Source: Pseudomonadota bacterium
GTDB lineage: Bacteria > Desulfobacterota > JAPLJL01
Reading direction: 5' to 3'
NCBI GenBank assembly: GCA_026388655.1
Contig: JAPLJI010000182.1
Span: forward strand, 1 to 38,761
DNA length: 38,761 nt
This document shows positions 7,603 through 15,945 of the stretch, piece after piece. Below the pieces are notes generated by a model. It had not been told where the DNA came from. It searched no databases and was given only the letters and a program-made list of their open reading frames with translations. The position numbers were made by a program, and so were the translations under genes. Positions within the stretch are counted from its first letter, which is position 1, and each line of letters begins with the position of its first letter.

Positions 7603-8043
7603 TTATTTGTCTTCCCGCTTCCCCATCTTCTCGGAATCCTCCCCCCTTGGTTCCTCGGGTTCCCGGACCGGGGCCAGGACCTCCGGAGGCACGCCTTCCG
7701 CCTGGTGAGGCTTGTTCTCCCGGGCGAACGGTTCAGACGGTTCATACGGGGCAAAAACGCTCTCGCTCCTGACTTGGTGGGTCCGGAATCTGATCACCCC
7801 TTCCTGGAACCGGAGCGCCCGGTTGATTTCTCCCACCTGGGTGGGCGCGAGTTCGTATTCCAGGCGGATATAATTCCCCTGCTGCTTCCTCTTGATGTGG
7901 TAAGCCAGCTGCCGGGCTCCCCAATTTTCCACCTTCAGGAATACGCCCTGATTCTGCTCCACGACTTCCTTGACCCGGGAATTAATCTTCTCGACCAAGT
8001 CGGGCTGAGCGTCGCTGATGTAAAAAGTTTCGTACTTCCGCAT
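7603..8043 (-). CDS. rpsF: 30S ribosomal protein S6
   Basis: The track's start at 8088 adds a non-family leader. The ATG at 8043 follows a perfect AGGAGGTGAC and starts MRKYETFYISDAQPDLVEKI, the normal S6 N-terminus, giving 146 residues. NWGARQLAYHIKRKQQGNYIRLEYE is the conserved S6 core. An acidic/proline-rich tail after about residue 97 (EPEEPRGEDSEKMGKREDK at the end) is longer than in short S6 proteins. Role: small-subunit protein that binds with S18 to 16S rRNA. First gene of an rpsF-ssb unit. Confidence 0.95.
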   Translation of the reverse strand: MRKYETFYISDAQPDLVEKINSRVKEVVEQNQGVFLKVENWGARQLAYHIKRKQQGNYIRLEYELAPTQVGEINRALRFQEGVIRFRTHQVRSESVFAPYEPSEPFARENKPHQAEGVPPEVLAPVREPEEPRGEDSEKMGKREDK

Positions 8044-8053
8044 GTCACCTCCT
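8044..8053 (-). promoter_or_regulatory. Strong Shine-Dalgarno that sets the rpsF start
   Basis: On the minus strand the bases before the ATG read AGGAGGTGAC. This rules against the longer ORF start at 8088. Confidence 0.85.
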
Positions 8054-8167
8054 GAATTAATAGGACAAAATAAATTACCTAAGGACATAATATTAGCATA
8101 TCTCGATGGTTGGTAGTAATACCCCGGTCAAATTTTTCGGTTTTCCTAAAAAGAATAAAAATACCAC

Positions 8168-8233
8168 CCTCGTCCCCTTTTTTCCAACCCCGCCATGGCG
8201 GGGCTTTGGCAAAAGCGGGGTAAGGGGAGATTT
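8168..8233. repeat. Palindromic repeat element between rpsF and the lipid kinase
   Basis: Contains a perfect 16-base palindrome CCCCGCCATGGCGGGG (8188-8203). It is flanked by CCCCTTTTTTCC on one side and GCGGGGTAAGGGGAG on the other, which pair again. The layout resembles the element at 36370-36415. It lies just downstream of the lipid kinase stop when read on the minus strand, so it may also end that transcript. Confidence 0.65.
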
Positions 8234-8244
8234 GGAAAGATGGG

Positions 8245-9171
8245 TTAACCGACAACCAGGTTGATCCGCGGACCCGTCCGGATCTCAACCTCCCGGGCCT
8301 CAAAAAATTCTCCCTCCATCATCACCTTGCCCGGCTCCGGAAGTTCAACCCGGACGCAGCTCGCCACCTCATCCAATAGGCTCAGATTCTTGACCGCTTC
8401 CGCCTTCCGGAGGCTCCGGATGTTCCGGACAATCCGCCCCGGTTTTTCATCCGTGGCGAGAAGATGGAAACAGCCCGGCTTTTCCTCCGCCCGGTAAAAA
8501 GGATGGAATCCGAACCCGACATTATTGATGGTGGAGGCCAGGATCGCGGAAAAACTTTTCAAAGGCGCCTCTTTCCCTTCCACCCAGAGCCGGGCCGGAA
8601 CGGGGGCGAAAAGCCGGCGGGAATACTCCCCTTCCACGATGGAGGAAGCGATCAGGCGCGCCGTGATCCGGAAGGACTTGTTGATCCCGATGTCGCCGCC
8701 CTCCTGGTAGGCGGACACCAGTTTGGCCGGCATGGCGAGTCCGACGGTAAAACCGTAATAATCGTTGACCCGGAGGAGATTCACCGGGACGGTTTCGAAG
8801 GGCTCGCCTTTCCGGGCTTTTTCCAGGAGAATCTTGAACATCTCGGCCGGACCGGTCCCATTTTTAAAATAGGCGAGAACCACGTTCATCGTCCCGCCCC
8901 GCAACAGAAGCACCTTCGGAATGGGATGATATCCATCCTGATTTATATAACTGGTCAGGGTATGAAAAGCCGTTCCGTCCCCGCCATAAAGTCCCAAGAC
9001 GTCAAAATCAACATTCTTCAAACGGGAGATGGCCTTGGGAATGTCCTTGACGCTTTCGGTGACGATTATTTCCCCCTGCCCATCCATCACCGATTTGACC
9101 TCGGAAAGGAATTTTTTCCCTCCCCGGCCCTTCCTGGCATTAGGGTTGAAAATTAACGCTATTTTGCTCAT
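8245..9171 (-). CDS. Diacylglycerol kinase-like lipid kinase (DAGK catalytic family)
   Basis: 308 residues. ALIFNPNARKG at the N-terminus and LYGGDGTAFHTL (GGDGT at 63-67) are the nucleotide-binding signatures of the DgkB/YegS/sphingosine kinase family. LLRGGTMNVVLAYF corresponds to the second conserved block, where typical members have PxGTxNxxA. The C-terminal half is the beta-sandwich seen in YegS-like proteins, ending with a GEFFEAREVEIRTGP stretch. Known chemistry: ATP-dependent phosphorylation of a lipid hydroxyl. The exact lipid is unknown. It is on the same strand as rpsF but 201 bases upstream with a palindromic repeat between, so it is probably its own unit. The minus strand upstream has a weak promoter candidate (TTCAAC, 17 bases, TATAGA). 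Confidence 0.88.
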   Translation of the reverse strand: MSKIALIFNPNARKGRGGKKFLSEVKSVMDGQGEIIVTESVKDIPKAISRLKNVDFDVLGLYGGDGTAFHTLTSYINQDGYHPIPKVLLLRGGTMNVVLAYFKNGTGPAEMFKILLEKARKGEPFETVPVNLLRVNDYYGFTVGLAMPAKLVSAYQEGGDIGINKSFRITARLIASSIVEGEYSRRLFAPVPARLWVEGKEAPLKSFSAILASTINNVGFGFHPFYRAEEKPGCFHLLATDEKPGRIVRNIRSLRKAEAVKNLSLLDEVASCVRVELPEPGKVMMEGEFFEAREVEIRTGPRINLVVG

Positions 9172-9355
9172 TTTTTTCCATTCCTTTCCCTGGGGAAAGC
9201 AATTTTTTGAACGTAATAGCCCTTACTTATTTTCTATACTAATGCTCGTTTAACCGTTGAAATTATATCCCTCTCAATGCAATGTGGGCACAATAACCAC
9301 AAAAACAGGCCGATATTTTCAGCGAACGGTCATTTGGGGGATTAAATGGTCATGC

Positions 9356-9375
9356 GGATCGGGCAAAACCGATCC
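9356..9375 (-). terminator. Hairpin downstream of GH31, weak terminator candidate
   Basis: Perfect 7-bp stem GGATCGG/CCGATCC with loop GCAAAA, 44 bases after the GH31 stop. There is no U-tract. The rest of the 9172-9418 gap shows no gene. Confidence 0.35.
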
Positions 9376-9418
9376 CAAACCTGAAGCTAATTGAAACTTT
9401 AAAAACTATCCATCAATT

Positions 9419-12073
9419 TCAAATCTGGTTTCTTCGTTTTTTCCGCGGGCGTAACCAACTGAAAAACAAATAAAAAATCATAACTATTACCAATGCTAAT
9501 ATCGATCCCGGCTGGTCCGGTTCCAGAACCGTGCACCCTTCCGACTGGGGAAGAGGGTAGAGAATAGAAAACTCATACAACCTTTGGACTTCCCCGGAAA
9601 TGGAGATAACCAGCCCGGTCTGGTCCTCCCCGATCGGGCCGGTCTTCAGCAAGTCCTTATCGGTTTGAATCCTGATTCTCAATCTCTGTGTTTCCCGATC
9701 GTAATACCAGGCCAGATCCGAATTCACAAAATCCCCGAAAGATCTCTGGGGGGGAATAATTTCCTGGCGGCGGCTGCTCTTCAAAGTAGCCGGCAGGATC
9801 TTCCAACCTCCCCTCTGGCCATTCAGGGAAATCTTGGTTCCATCCCCGAGCTCGAATATAGCTTCGCCCAAAGGATTGGTGTTCTCCGGAAGATAAACCT
9901 GGACAAAAAGTTCTCCTTCGCTATACCCCCTGACCCAGGGCTCTTCTACCGGGGACAGGGTTTCAATTTCGGAATTGAGCAGGGGAAGCAGTGTCCCGGA
10001 ACGGACAAACAGGGGAATCCGGTCTAAGGGAGCCGGCACCGTGATCCAGCCGGGGCCGGTATAGCTTTGATCGGTCCAGAAATCGAACCAGGTGCCGTAA
10101 GGAAGGTATAACTCCCGCTCCCGGGCTCCGGCGAAAATCACCGGGGCGACCAGGATCTCCTCCCCCAGAAGATACTCGTAATTTAAACCGAAAACCTCCG
10201 GGTCATTCGGATACTGGAGGAAAAGATGCCGCATGACCGGCAATCCCGTTTCGTGCGCCCGGGCGGCATAGGCGTAAAGATAGGGAAAAAGCCGCGTATG
10301 CAATTGCGCGTATCGCCGGTAAAACTCCAGGGTCTCCTGGTCGGTATCAAAGGACCAGTTCCCTCCCGGCCAGCCGTGGTGGGTCCTCATAATCGGCGAA
10401 AGCGCCCCCAACTGAACCCAGCGGTAAAAAAGCTCGCGGTCGGTGTTGGCGGAAAAAACGGAATGGGACCCGCCGATATCCGGGCCAAACAGGGCGACCC
10501 CGGAAAACCCCAGGGAAAGGCCGGCGGGAATGACCGAGGGAAGCCCGTCCGCGATTTCCCATGAAGTGTTTTGATCACCCGGCCGGGCAATATCCACCAG
10601 CCCCTGGGATCCCAGATATCCTGATCGGCAGAAAAAGGCAAAATCGCCATCCGGGCGCTCTTTCGCTAAAACCGAGCGGACCGCGCTCTGGGCAAAAAAC
10701 GGGTAGCGATTATGAAGTTCCCGGCCGCTCCGGCCGTCAAAGAAGCTGGCGGTAACCGGGGTATACTCGCCGAAGTCAAACATCCAACCGTCAAAGCCCA
10801 AGTCGGTCCCCCGCTTGAGCAGGGACTGATACCAGCCCGTGGCGAAGGGATTGGTAAAATCGACCTGGGCCACCCGGCGGAACATCACCGGAAAAACAAA
10901 AGGCTCCCCGTCCGGACGCCCCGCCACCAGCTTTTGTTGAATCCCCTCGGCAAATTCCGGGGTTCCCTCGATCAGGTAAGGCCAGTAATAGGTCAGGAAG
11001 CGAAAACCGTCATGGTGAAGATCGGTAACCAATTGCTGAAGGTTGGGATACAAATCCTGGTTGACCGCATAACTTCCCTGCGGGGAAGCCCAATCCTCGG
11101 TCCAGATCACGCTGGAGGGGATCCGGTTAGCCCGGATCGTCTCGGCTCGTTTCCGGACCGCCGCTTCCCCCCCAATCGCGTCGTTCCAGGGAGCAAAAAC
11201 CCAGCGGGGGGGAAGCGGCGGTTTTCCGCCCGCCATCAGGGTGTAATTGGAAATGATCTTCCCCGGGTCCGGACCGTAAAAAAGGTAAAATCTCAAACCC
11301 GGCCCCTCGGTTTCCACCCGGAAAGCATCCGGGTAAACCGAAGTCAGTTCAAAATTGGTCCGGTACCCGGTATCCACGAGCAGGCCGTAACCGCGGTTGC
11401 TGAGGAAAAACGGAACCGGCCAGTAAGTGGCCAGCGAACCGTCCGGGAAAGGGGGAACATCCCGGCTTTCTCCCAGTCCCACCGGCCCTTCCTCGCTCCA
11501 GCAATAAACCGTCCGGCCCTTCTGGTCGACCCCGTTGAACCTTTCCCCGAACCCGAAAAAATGGTCGTCGTCATTCGAATTGAAGGCCAGACTGACCCGG
11601 TCAATGGGCGGACTCGGTCCCGGCGTGATTTCCACCCGGATGATATTGAGATCCACCACCCGGATCTGGATTTCGACCCCGTTCTGTCCCGGGCCGGCCG
11701 GGGGACAGGAAATCACCCAGGTATCCGCCCCGGACTGGTCCAGCCCGACCGCCGGGCAGCCGTACCAGTCCCGTTTTTCCTCCCGGCGCAAACCCTCCCA
11801 GGCAAACCCGGGATAAAGAAAGCCGGGGTCCTCCGGAATCGACGGGGCGGGCGAAAAAGCCATTCCCTGATAGCGCGGATCGGAAAAAGTCCTAACCACC
11901 CCGGACAGAAATACCCGCCCCAGTTGATCCTGAAATTCCAGTTGAAAGGGATTCGGGGAAACCTTGATCCGGACGAGGCCGGTGTCCAGAACCTGCGCTT
12001 TCCCCGGCGAAGCCAGAAATAGGAGCCCCACCGCCACAAAAACCGTGATTTTTAGATAATGCCCGCGGACCAT
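9419..12073 (-). CDS. Secreted, membrane-anchored glycoside hydrolase family 31
   Basis: 884 residues. N-terminal signal peptide (VFVAVGLLFLASPGKAQ). The GH31 N-domain contains HFFGFGERFNG. In the TIM barrel, FAPWNDAIGG and VIWTEDWA come first, then catalytic nucleophile D433 in GFDGWMFDFGEY, acid/base D500 in ARPGDQNTSW, and GLSLGFSGVALFGPDIGGS and PIMRTHHGW. The WMFDFGEY form resembles sulfoquinovosidase YihQ more than maltase-type WxDMNE. However, the YihQ sulfonate-binding K-R-x-x-W stretch is not seen, so substrate is open among alpha-glucosides, xylosides or galactosides. The C-terminus has a hydrophobic helix (SILALVIVMIFYLFFSW) followed by RPRKKRRNQ, which would tether it to the membrane facing outward. 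Divergent from the pentapeptide gene. Confidence 0.93.
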   Translation of the reverse strand: MVRGHYLKITVFVAVGLLFLASPGKAQVLDTGLVRIKVSPNPFQLEFQDQLGRVFLSGVVRTFSDPRYQGMAFSPAPSIPEDPGFLYPGFAWEGLRREEKRDWYGCPAVGLDQSGADTWVISCPPAGPGQNGVEIQIRVVDLNIIRVEITPGPSPPIDRVSLAFNSNDDDHFFGFGERFNGVDQKGRTVYCWSEEGPVGLGESRDVPPFPDGSLATYWPVPFFLSNRGYGLLVDTGYRTNFELTSVYPDAFRVETEGPGLRFYLFYGPDPGKIISNYTLMAGGKPPLPPRWVFAPWNDAIGGEAAVRKRAETIRANRIPSSVIWTEDWASPQGSYAVNQDLYPNLQQLVTDLHHDGFRFLTYYWPYLIEGTPEFAEGIQQKLVAGRPDGEPFVFPVMFRRVAQVDFTNPFATGWYQSLLKRGTDLGFDGWMFDFGEYTPVTASFFDGRSGRELHNRYPFFAQSAVRSVLAKERPDGDFAFFCRSGYLGSQGLVDIARPGDQNTSWEIADGLPSVIPAGLSLGFSGVALFGPDIGGSHSVFSANTDRELFYRWVQLGALSPIMRTHHGWPGGNWSFDTDQETLEFYRRYAQLHTRLFPYLYAYAARAHETGLPVMRHLFLQYPNDPEVFGLNYEYLLGEEILVAPVIFAGARERELYLPYGTWFDFWTDQSYTGPGWITVPAPLDRIPLFVRSGTLLPLLNSEIETLSPVEEPWVRGYSEGELFVQVYLPENTNPLGEAIFELGDGTKISLNGQRGGWKILPATLKSSRRQEIIPPQRSFGDFVNSDLAWYYDRETQRLRIRIQTDKDLLKTGPIGEDQTGLVISISGEVQRLYEFSILYPLPQSEGCTVLEPDQPGSILALVIVMIFYLFFSWLRPRKKRRNQI

Positions 12074-12110
12074 CTTCGCCTTCGGAGGTCTGGGGATATC
12101 CTAACCCAAT

Positions 12111-12139
12111 TTGACGCTAATCACCATTAAATCTAGAAT
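12111..12139 (+). promoter_or_regulatory. Sigma-70-type promoter, TTGACG-17-TAGAAT
   Basis: TTGACG at 12111-12116, a 17-base spacer, TAGAAT at 12134-12139. Transcription would begin near 12146. The track's TTG start at 12111 is this -35 box, and the ATG at 12138 lies in the -10 box, so the real start of the next gene must be the ATG at 12165. Confidence 0.72.
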
Positions 12140-12164
12140 GACCTACAGGCGTGAGCAAATTAAC

Positions 12165-13661
12165 ATGGAAGCCCTCAATCGTTCACAGGTCCTGGAATAT
12201 CTCTCCGAAAAAAAGGAACTGGTCGGGAAAAACCTGGCCGGGGCCGACCTTTCCGGGATGGATCTCTCCCGCCAGAATTTCACCTCCTGTATCCTCGCGG
12301 GCGCCAACCTGACCCGCGCTAACCTGTCTCAGTCTATTCTGGAAAAGGTTGACCTCTCCGGCAGCCAGCTGGACCGGGCCATCCTGGCCAAGGCCATGAT
12401 CAGGAACGCCAACCTCAAGGGCTGTTCCGGGGACCAGGTGGATTTTTCCGAAGCCAACCTCAGCGGCGCCAACCTGAGCCTGGCCAATTTCAGTCACGTG
12501 AATTTTTTCCAGGCGGACCTGAGCCAGAGCACCCTGATCCAGGCCAAACTTTCCAACGCCGATCTCTCCGAAACCAATTTGAGCAACGCCAAGCTGACCC
12601 GGGCCAGCCTGGAAGCGGTTCTGATTAAAAACGGGGATTTAACCGGCGTGGACTTTCGCGGCGCCGTTCTGAAAAAGGTCAACCTGAACGGGGCCGATTT
12701 GAGCCGGGCCAATTTTGAGACCGCCGAGACCAGCAACATCCTGGCCCGCACCGCCTGTTTTTTCCAGGCCAACCTGGTGAAAAACGTTTTCTCGCCGGCC
12801 GACTTTACCGGTTCCGATTTCGAGTCGGCGAACCTGGAGGAGGCCAATCTCTCCCAGTCCCAGATCGCTTTCGCCAACTTTCGGGGCGCTTCTTTAAAGG
12901 CCGCCGATCTCCGGAAATGCAACCTGGCCAAGGCCGAGTTCGCCTATGCCGACCTTTCGGCCGGCAATCTTTCCGACAGCAACCTGAACTCGGCTAATCT
13001 CAAGGGCGCCGGGCTTGCCTCCGCCGTCCTCCGGGGCATCAAGGGCATCGGGGCCGATTTCAGCGGGATCGACGGGGTAAAATCCAACTTCATCAATGCC
13101 CAGCTCCAGCGTTCCAAATTCCAGAACGCCAAACTGATCGGGGCCGACCTGACCGGGGCCGATCTTGAGGGCGCGGATCTTTCCCATGTTTCCTTCGAAG
13201 GGGCCGAATTGCAGGGAGCCAACCTGAACCAGGCCTTCCTGCCTTCCACCCGCCGCCAGGTCGAATGCCCCTTCTGCGGAATCCAGCAGGACCAGGGGGA
13301 AATCTGCATCCATTGCAATCGTCCGCTGGTCCGGAAATTTCTGGGCCGGAGGCGTTCCCGCCTGGCCTACACCGCGTTTATCTTCAGCCTGTTCTCCGGC
13401 CCGGTCTTCCTGATTTTCCTTTCCCTCTGGCGTAGCCTGCTTTCCCACCACCCGCTCGGCCCCCGAATTCTGGCCCTGGGCCTGGCCGTCGCCCTGGCCG
13501 CCGCCCTGGCCGCTTTCTTCCTGGGATCCGCCGCGTTCATCCTGCTCCGGCTCCGGACGGAGCTGAAGGGAAATTCCTATGCCCTGGCCGCGCTCTTCCT
13601 GGCGATCCTCGTTTTCGCGCTCCTGGGGATAATCCTAAAGCTTCCCCTGTGGCTTACCTGA
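12165..13661 (+). CDS. Pentapeptide-repeat protein with zinc ribbon and three C-terminal membrane helices
   Basis: 498 residues from ATG 12165 (set by the promoter at 12111-12139). A short N-terminal helix (NRSQVLEYLSEKKELVGKNL) is followed by about 335 residues of A(D/N)LxxAN-type pentapeptides forming a long right-handed quadrilateral beta-helix. It is slightly broken near TAETSNILARTACF. A zinc ribbon comes next: CPFCG and CIHCN (C368, C371, C381, C384). Then three hydrophobic helices (about 401-422, 435-462, 472-496) follow a basic RRRSR turn. The soluble helix therefore probably lies in the cytoplasm, tethered to the inner membrane. Its stop overlaps the start of the cyclase gene by 13 bases, which implies translational coupling. 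No enzymatic motif. It may be a scaffold or sensor for the cyclase. Confidence 0.9.
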   Translation: MEALNRSQVLEYLSEKKELVGKNLAGADLSGMDLSRQNFTSCILAGANLTRANLSQSILEKVDLSGSQLDRAILAKAMIRNANLKGCSGDQVDFSEANLSGANLSLANFSHVNFFQADLSQSTLIQAKLSNADLSETNLSNAKLTRASLEAVLIKNGDLTGVDFRGAVLKKVNLNGADLSRANFETAETSNILARTACFFQANLVKNVFSPADFTGSDFESANLEEANLSQSQIAFANFRGASLKAADLRKCNLAKAEFAYADLSAGNLSDSNLNSANLKGAGLASAVLRGIKGIGADFSGIDGVKSNFINAQLQRSKFQNAKLIGADLTGADLEGADLSHVSFEGAELQGANLNQAFLPSTRRQVECPFCGIQQDQGEICIHCNRPLVRKFLGRRRSRLAYTAFIFSLFSGPVFLIFLSLWRSLLSHHPLGPRILALGLAVALAAALAAFFLGSAAFILLRLRTELKGNSYALAALFLAILVFALLGIILKLPLWLT

Positions 13662-15283
13662 TCCTGAAAGAAGCCTCGGATACCTATCAGATGTTCCCGA
13701 TCACGGGAGCGGAGTTTATTATCGGCCGGCTTCCCGAAAACCATCTCTGCCTTCCCGAGATCGCGGTTTCCCGGAAACACTGTCGGATTTATCGGGAGTT
13801 GAACGCCTTCCACCTGGCTGACCTGGACAGCTTGAACGGCACCACCCTGAACGGGGAAAAGGTTAAGTCGGCCCGGCTCCGGGACGGCGACGTAATCCAA
13901 ATCGGCAATAGCATCTTGATTTTTCACCACCCCGAGGAACCGCCTTCCCGGCCGGGACCGGAGCCGAAACCCTCGCCCGCGCCCCCGCCCCCGCCGTGGG
14001 GGGAAAAATCCGCCCCCGATCCCGATCTCGACTGGGCGGAAATCGCCCGCCGGGTCGAGGAGATGAGGCCCGACGATTCCAAGCTCTTGAAACCGGAGTT
14101 CCGAAATTTCCACCTTCTCCGCGATCTCTGCCGGGTGATTATCCAGGCCAACTCGGAAGAAGACCTCCTGGAGGCGGCCATGGACTGCATCTCCCGGGCC
14201 TTTTCCTTTCAGGTGGCGGGCATCTTCCTCCGCGATGCCAAGGCGAAAGATCGGCTCGTTCCGAAATTGATCCTGGGAACCAACCCCAGGAACCCGGAGA
14301 TCTCCACCACCATCCTCAAGTATGCCGGGGAGAAAAACCTGGTTCTGCTTTCCACCGACGCCCGCACCGATCCCCGCCTGATCAGCGGGGATTCGATTCC
14401 CGAGCTCGGGATCCACTCCGCCCTGGCCTCCCCCCTCTGGGACGGGGAGGAAAATTTCGGGGTAATCTATCTCTCCACCCGCAAACCGGAATGCAGTTAC
14501 CGGGAAATCGACCTGGAACTCCTCTCCGCCCTGGCCAACCTGGTCGCCCTGGGAATTCGCAAGCTCAAGCTCCGGGAAGGAATGGAAAAAGAAAAGCTTC
14601 TCCGCTCCCATCTCGAGCACTACCATTCCCCGGAGGTAATCGATCTGATCATGAAGCAGGCCCGCGACTCGGAAGGCAAGATCCCGGCCACGGTCCGGAA
14701 TATCACCATTCTCTTCGCCGATATCAAGAACTTCACCACCCTCTCGGAAAAGCTTTCCCCCCCGGAGATCGCCGAGCTGCTCAACGAATTCTTTGCCTAT
14801 TCCACCGAGGCCATCTTCCATCACCGGGGCTCCTTGAATAAGTTCCTGGGCGATGGGCTCATGGCTATTTTCGGGGCCCCCCTGCCCCTGGAAAACCACG
14901 CGGAATCGGCGGTGCGGGCCGCGCTCCAGCTCATCCAGGAAACCCAGAGCTATTGTCTCAAGCTTCCCGTTTCCAAACGCTTCGCGATCAAGGTCGGGAT
15001 CAACACGGGGGAAGTCGTGGTGGGATCATTCGGCAACCCCAAGCGGATGGAATACACCGCCCTCGGCGACGAGGTGAATACCGCTTCCCGGCTGGAAAGC
15101 ACCGCGGCGGCCAGTCAGATCCTGATCAGTGAGCAAACCCAGCGGATGGTCCAGGATCTCTTTCCCACCCGGGATATCGGCTACATTCCCCTCCGGGGCA
15201 AGGCCCGCCGGATCAAGGTTTACGAGGTCCTGGCCGGGACCGGCCAGCCCGAAAATCTCTCCGAACGCAAATACGGGGAATAG
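13649..15283 (+). CDS. FHA-GAF-class III adenylate cyclase
   Basis: 544 residues with a GTG start inside the end of the pentapeptide gene. FHA domain about 20-95 (FIIGRLPENH, SRKHCRI, DLDSLNGTTLNG), which reads phosphothreonine. Proline-rich linker about 97-117. GAF domain about 155-305 (EEDLLEAAMDCIS, SALASPLWDGEENFGVIYLS). Class III cyclase about 350-520 with metal aspartates D358 (LFADIKNFT) and D402 (KFLGDGLMAIFG). Adenine-selecting K398 and D474 (ALGDEVNTASRLE) and transition-state R481 favour ATP over GTP. No membrane helices. It would make cAMP in response to a phosphorylated partner and a GAF ligand. Coupling to the membrane pentapeptide protein suggests recruitment to the membrane. 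Confidence 0.94.
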   Translation: MAYLILKEASDTYQMFPITGAEFIIGRLPENHLCLPEIAVSRKHCRIYRELNAFHLADLDSLNGTTLNGEKVKSARLRDGDVIQIGNSILIFHHPEEPPSRPGPEPKPSPAPPPPPWGEKSAPDPDLDWAEIARRVEEMRPDDSKLLKPEFRNFHLLRDLCRVIIQANSEEDLLEAAMDCISRAFSFQVAGIFLRDAKAKDRLVPKLILGTNPRNPEISTTILKYAGEKNLVLLSTDARTDPRLISGDSIPELGIHSALASPLWDGEENFGVIYLSTRKPECSYREIDLELLSALANLVALGIRKLKLREGMEKEKLLRSHLEHYHSPEVIDLIMKQARDSEGKIPATVRNITILFADIKNFTTLSEKLSPPEIAELLNEFFAYSTEAIFHHRGSLNKFLGDGLMAIFGAPLPLENHAESAVRAALQLIQETQSYCLKLPVSKRFAIKVGINTGEVVVGSFGNPKRMEYTALGDEVNTASRLESTAAASQILISEQTQRMVQDLFPTRDIGYIPLRGKARRIKVYEVLAGTGQPENLSERKYGE

Positions 15284-15311
15284 GTTAGCGACGCGGTGAT
15301 TATCGCGGAAA

Positions 15312-15725
15312 TTATTCAAATAATTCCGTGATCCGGCGGAAAAGCTCCTCCCGGATTTCGCGGAACTTAGCCCTTACTTCTTCTTCCGTTTTTTCCCAGC
15401 CCGGGTCGGGCAGAGGCCAGTGCAGTTGCCTGACTGCTCCGGGAACCACGGGACAATTCCCCTCCTCATTCATACAGAGAGTTACCACCAGGTCCACCCG
15501 ATCCATCGGGATTTCTTTCAACGTCTTGGAATATTGGCGGGATATGTCAATCCCCGCTTCCGCCATTATCTCCACCGCGATCGGGTTGACCTGGAAGGTC
15601 GGGGCCAGTCCGGCGCTGAAGACCTCCATCCCGGGCGGGGCCAGTTTCCGGGCGATCCCCTCCGCCACCTGGCTCCGGGCCATGTTGCCCAGACAAACGA
15701 AAAGAATTCCTTTTCGGGGTGTCAT
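15312..15725 (-). CDS. arsC: Thioredoxin-type arsenate reductase / low-molecular-weight phosphatase family
   Basis: 137 residues. The P-loop is C11-LGNMA-R17 (C-X5-R), where family members usually read CTGNSCRSQ; here N14-M15-A16 follows. The next conserved block is SQVAEGIARK. The redox pair C84 and C91 in TLCMNEEGNCP has the same seven-residue spacing as C82/C89 of staphylococcal ArsC. HWPLPDP holds the general-acid aspartate. This supports thioredoxin-linked reduction of arsenate rather than a plain tyrosine phosphatase. No ArsR, ArsB or Acr3 gene is nearby. It converges tail-to-tail with the cyclase gene at a 28-base gap. Confidence 0.85.
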   Translation of the reverse strand: MTPRKGILFVCLGNMARSQVAEGIARKLAPPGMEVFSAGLAPTFQVNPIAVEIMAEAGIDISRQYSKTLKEIPMDRVDLVVTLCMNEEGNCPVVPGAVRQLHWPLPDPGWEKTEEEVRAKFREIREELFRRITELFE

Positions 15726-15769
15726 TTCTCTTTCCCTTTATCGAAATCTTTTCTAATTATCGGACTACG

Positions 15770-15878
15770 TTGATCGGTTGCGCTACTCGTTTCGTCTATC
15801 GGCTGTGTCCTTCGGCTTTTAACCGTAACCGCAAAACGCAACCGAAACGAGCCGCGCAACCGTAACCGATTTACTCAA
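15770..15878. repeat. Inverted pair of the 58-base dispersed repeat, copy B
   Basis: 15821-15878 is the second copy of the repeat at 6989-7046. The left arm (15770-15796, TTGATCGGTTGCGC then ACTCGTTTCG) is a partial inverted copy of the same words, so this locus is a head-to-head pair between arsC and the PfkB gene. Confidence 0.8.
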
Positions 15879-15945
15879 CCCTATTATTTAAATGAAAAGG
15901 CCGGCCCGGGAGGATTGGCCACCCCTCCGATTGCATTATTTGGGA

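Noticed and set aside
8044-8088. N-terminal extension of rpsF
   Set aside because: AGGAGGTGAC and the S6 N-terminus place the start at 8043.
10712-12022. 436-residue + strand ORF
   Set aside because: Antisense to GH31; low-complexity R/P/G-rich translation with no family match.
9419-12073. Calling GH31 a sulfoquinovosidase
   Set aside because: The catalytic loop is similar, but the sulfonate-binding residues of YihQ are not seen.
12111-12164. Upstream starts for the pentapeptide gene
   Set aside because: They coincide with the -35 and -10 boxes of a promoter, so cannot be in the transcript.
13577-14899. 440-residue minus-strand ORF
   Set aside because: Antisense to the FHA-GAF-cyclase gene, whose domains are unmistakable.
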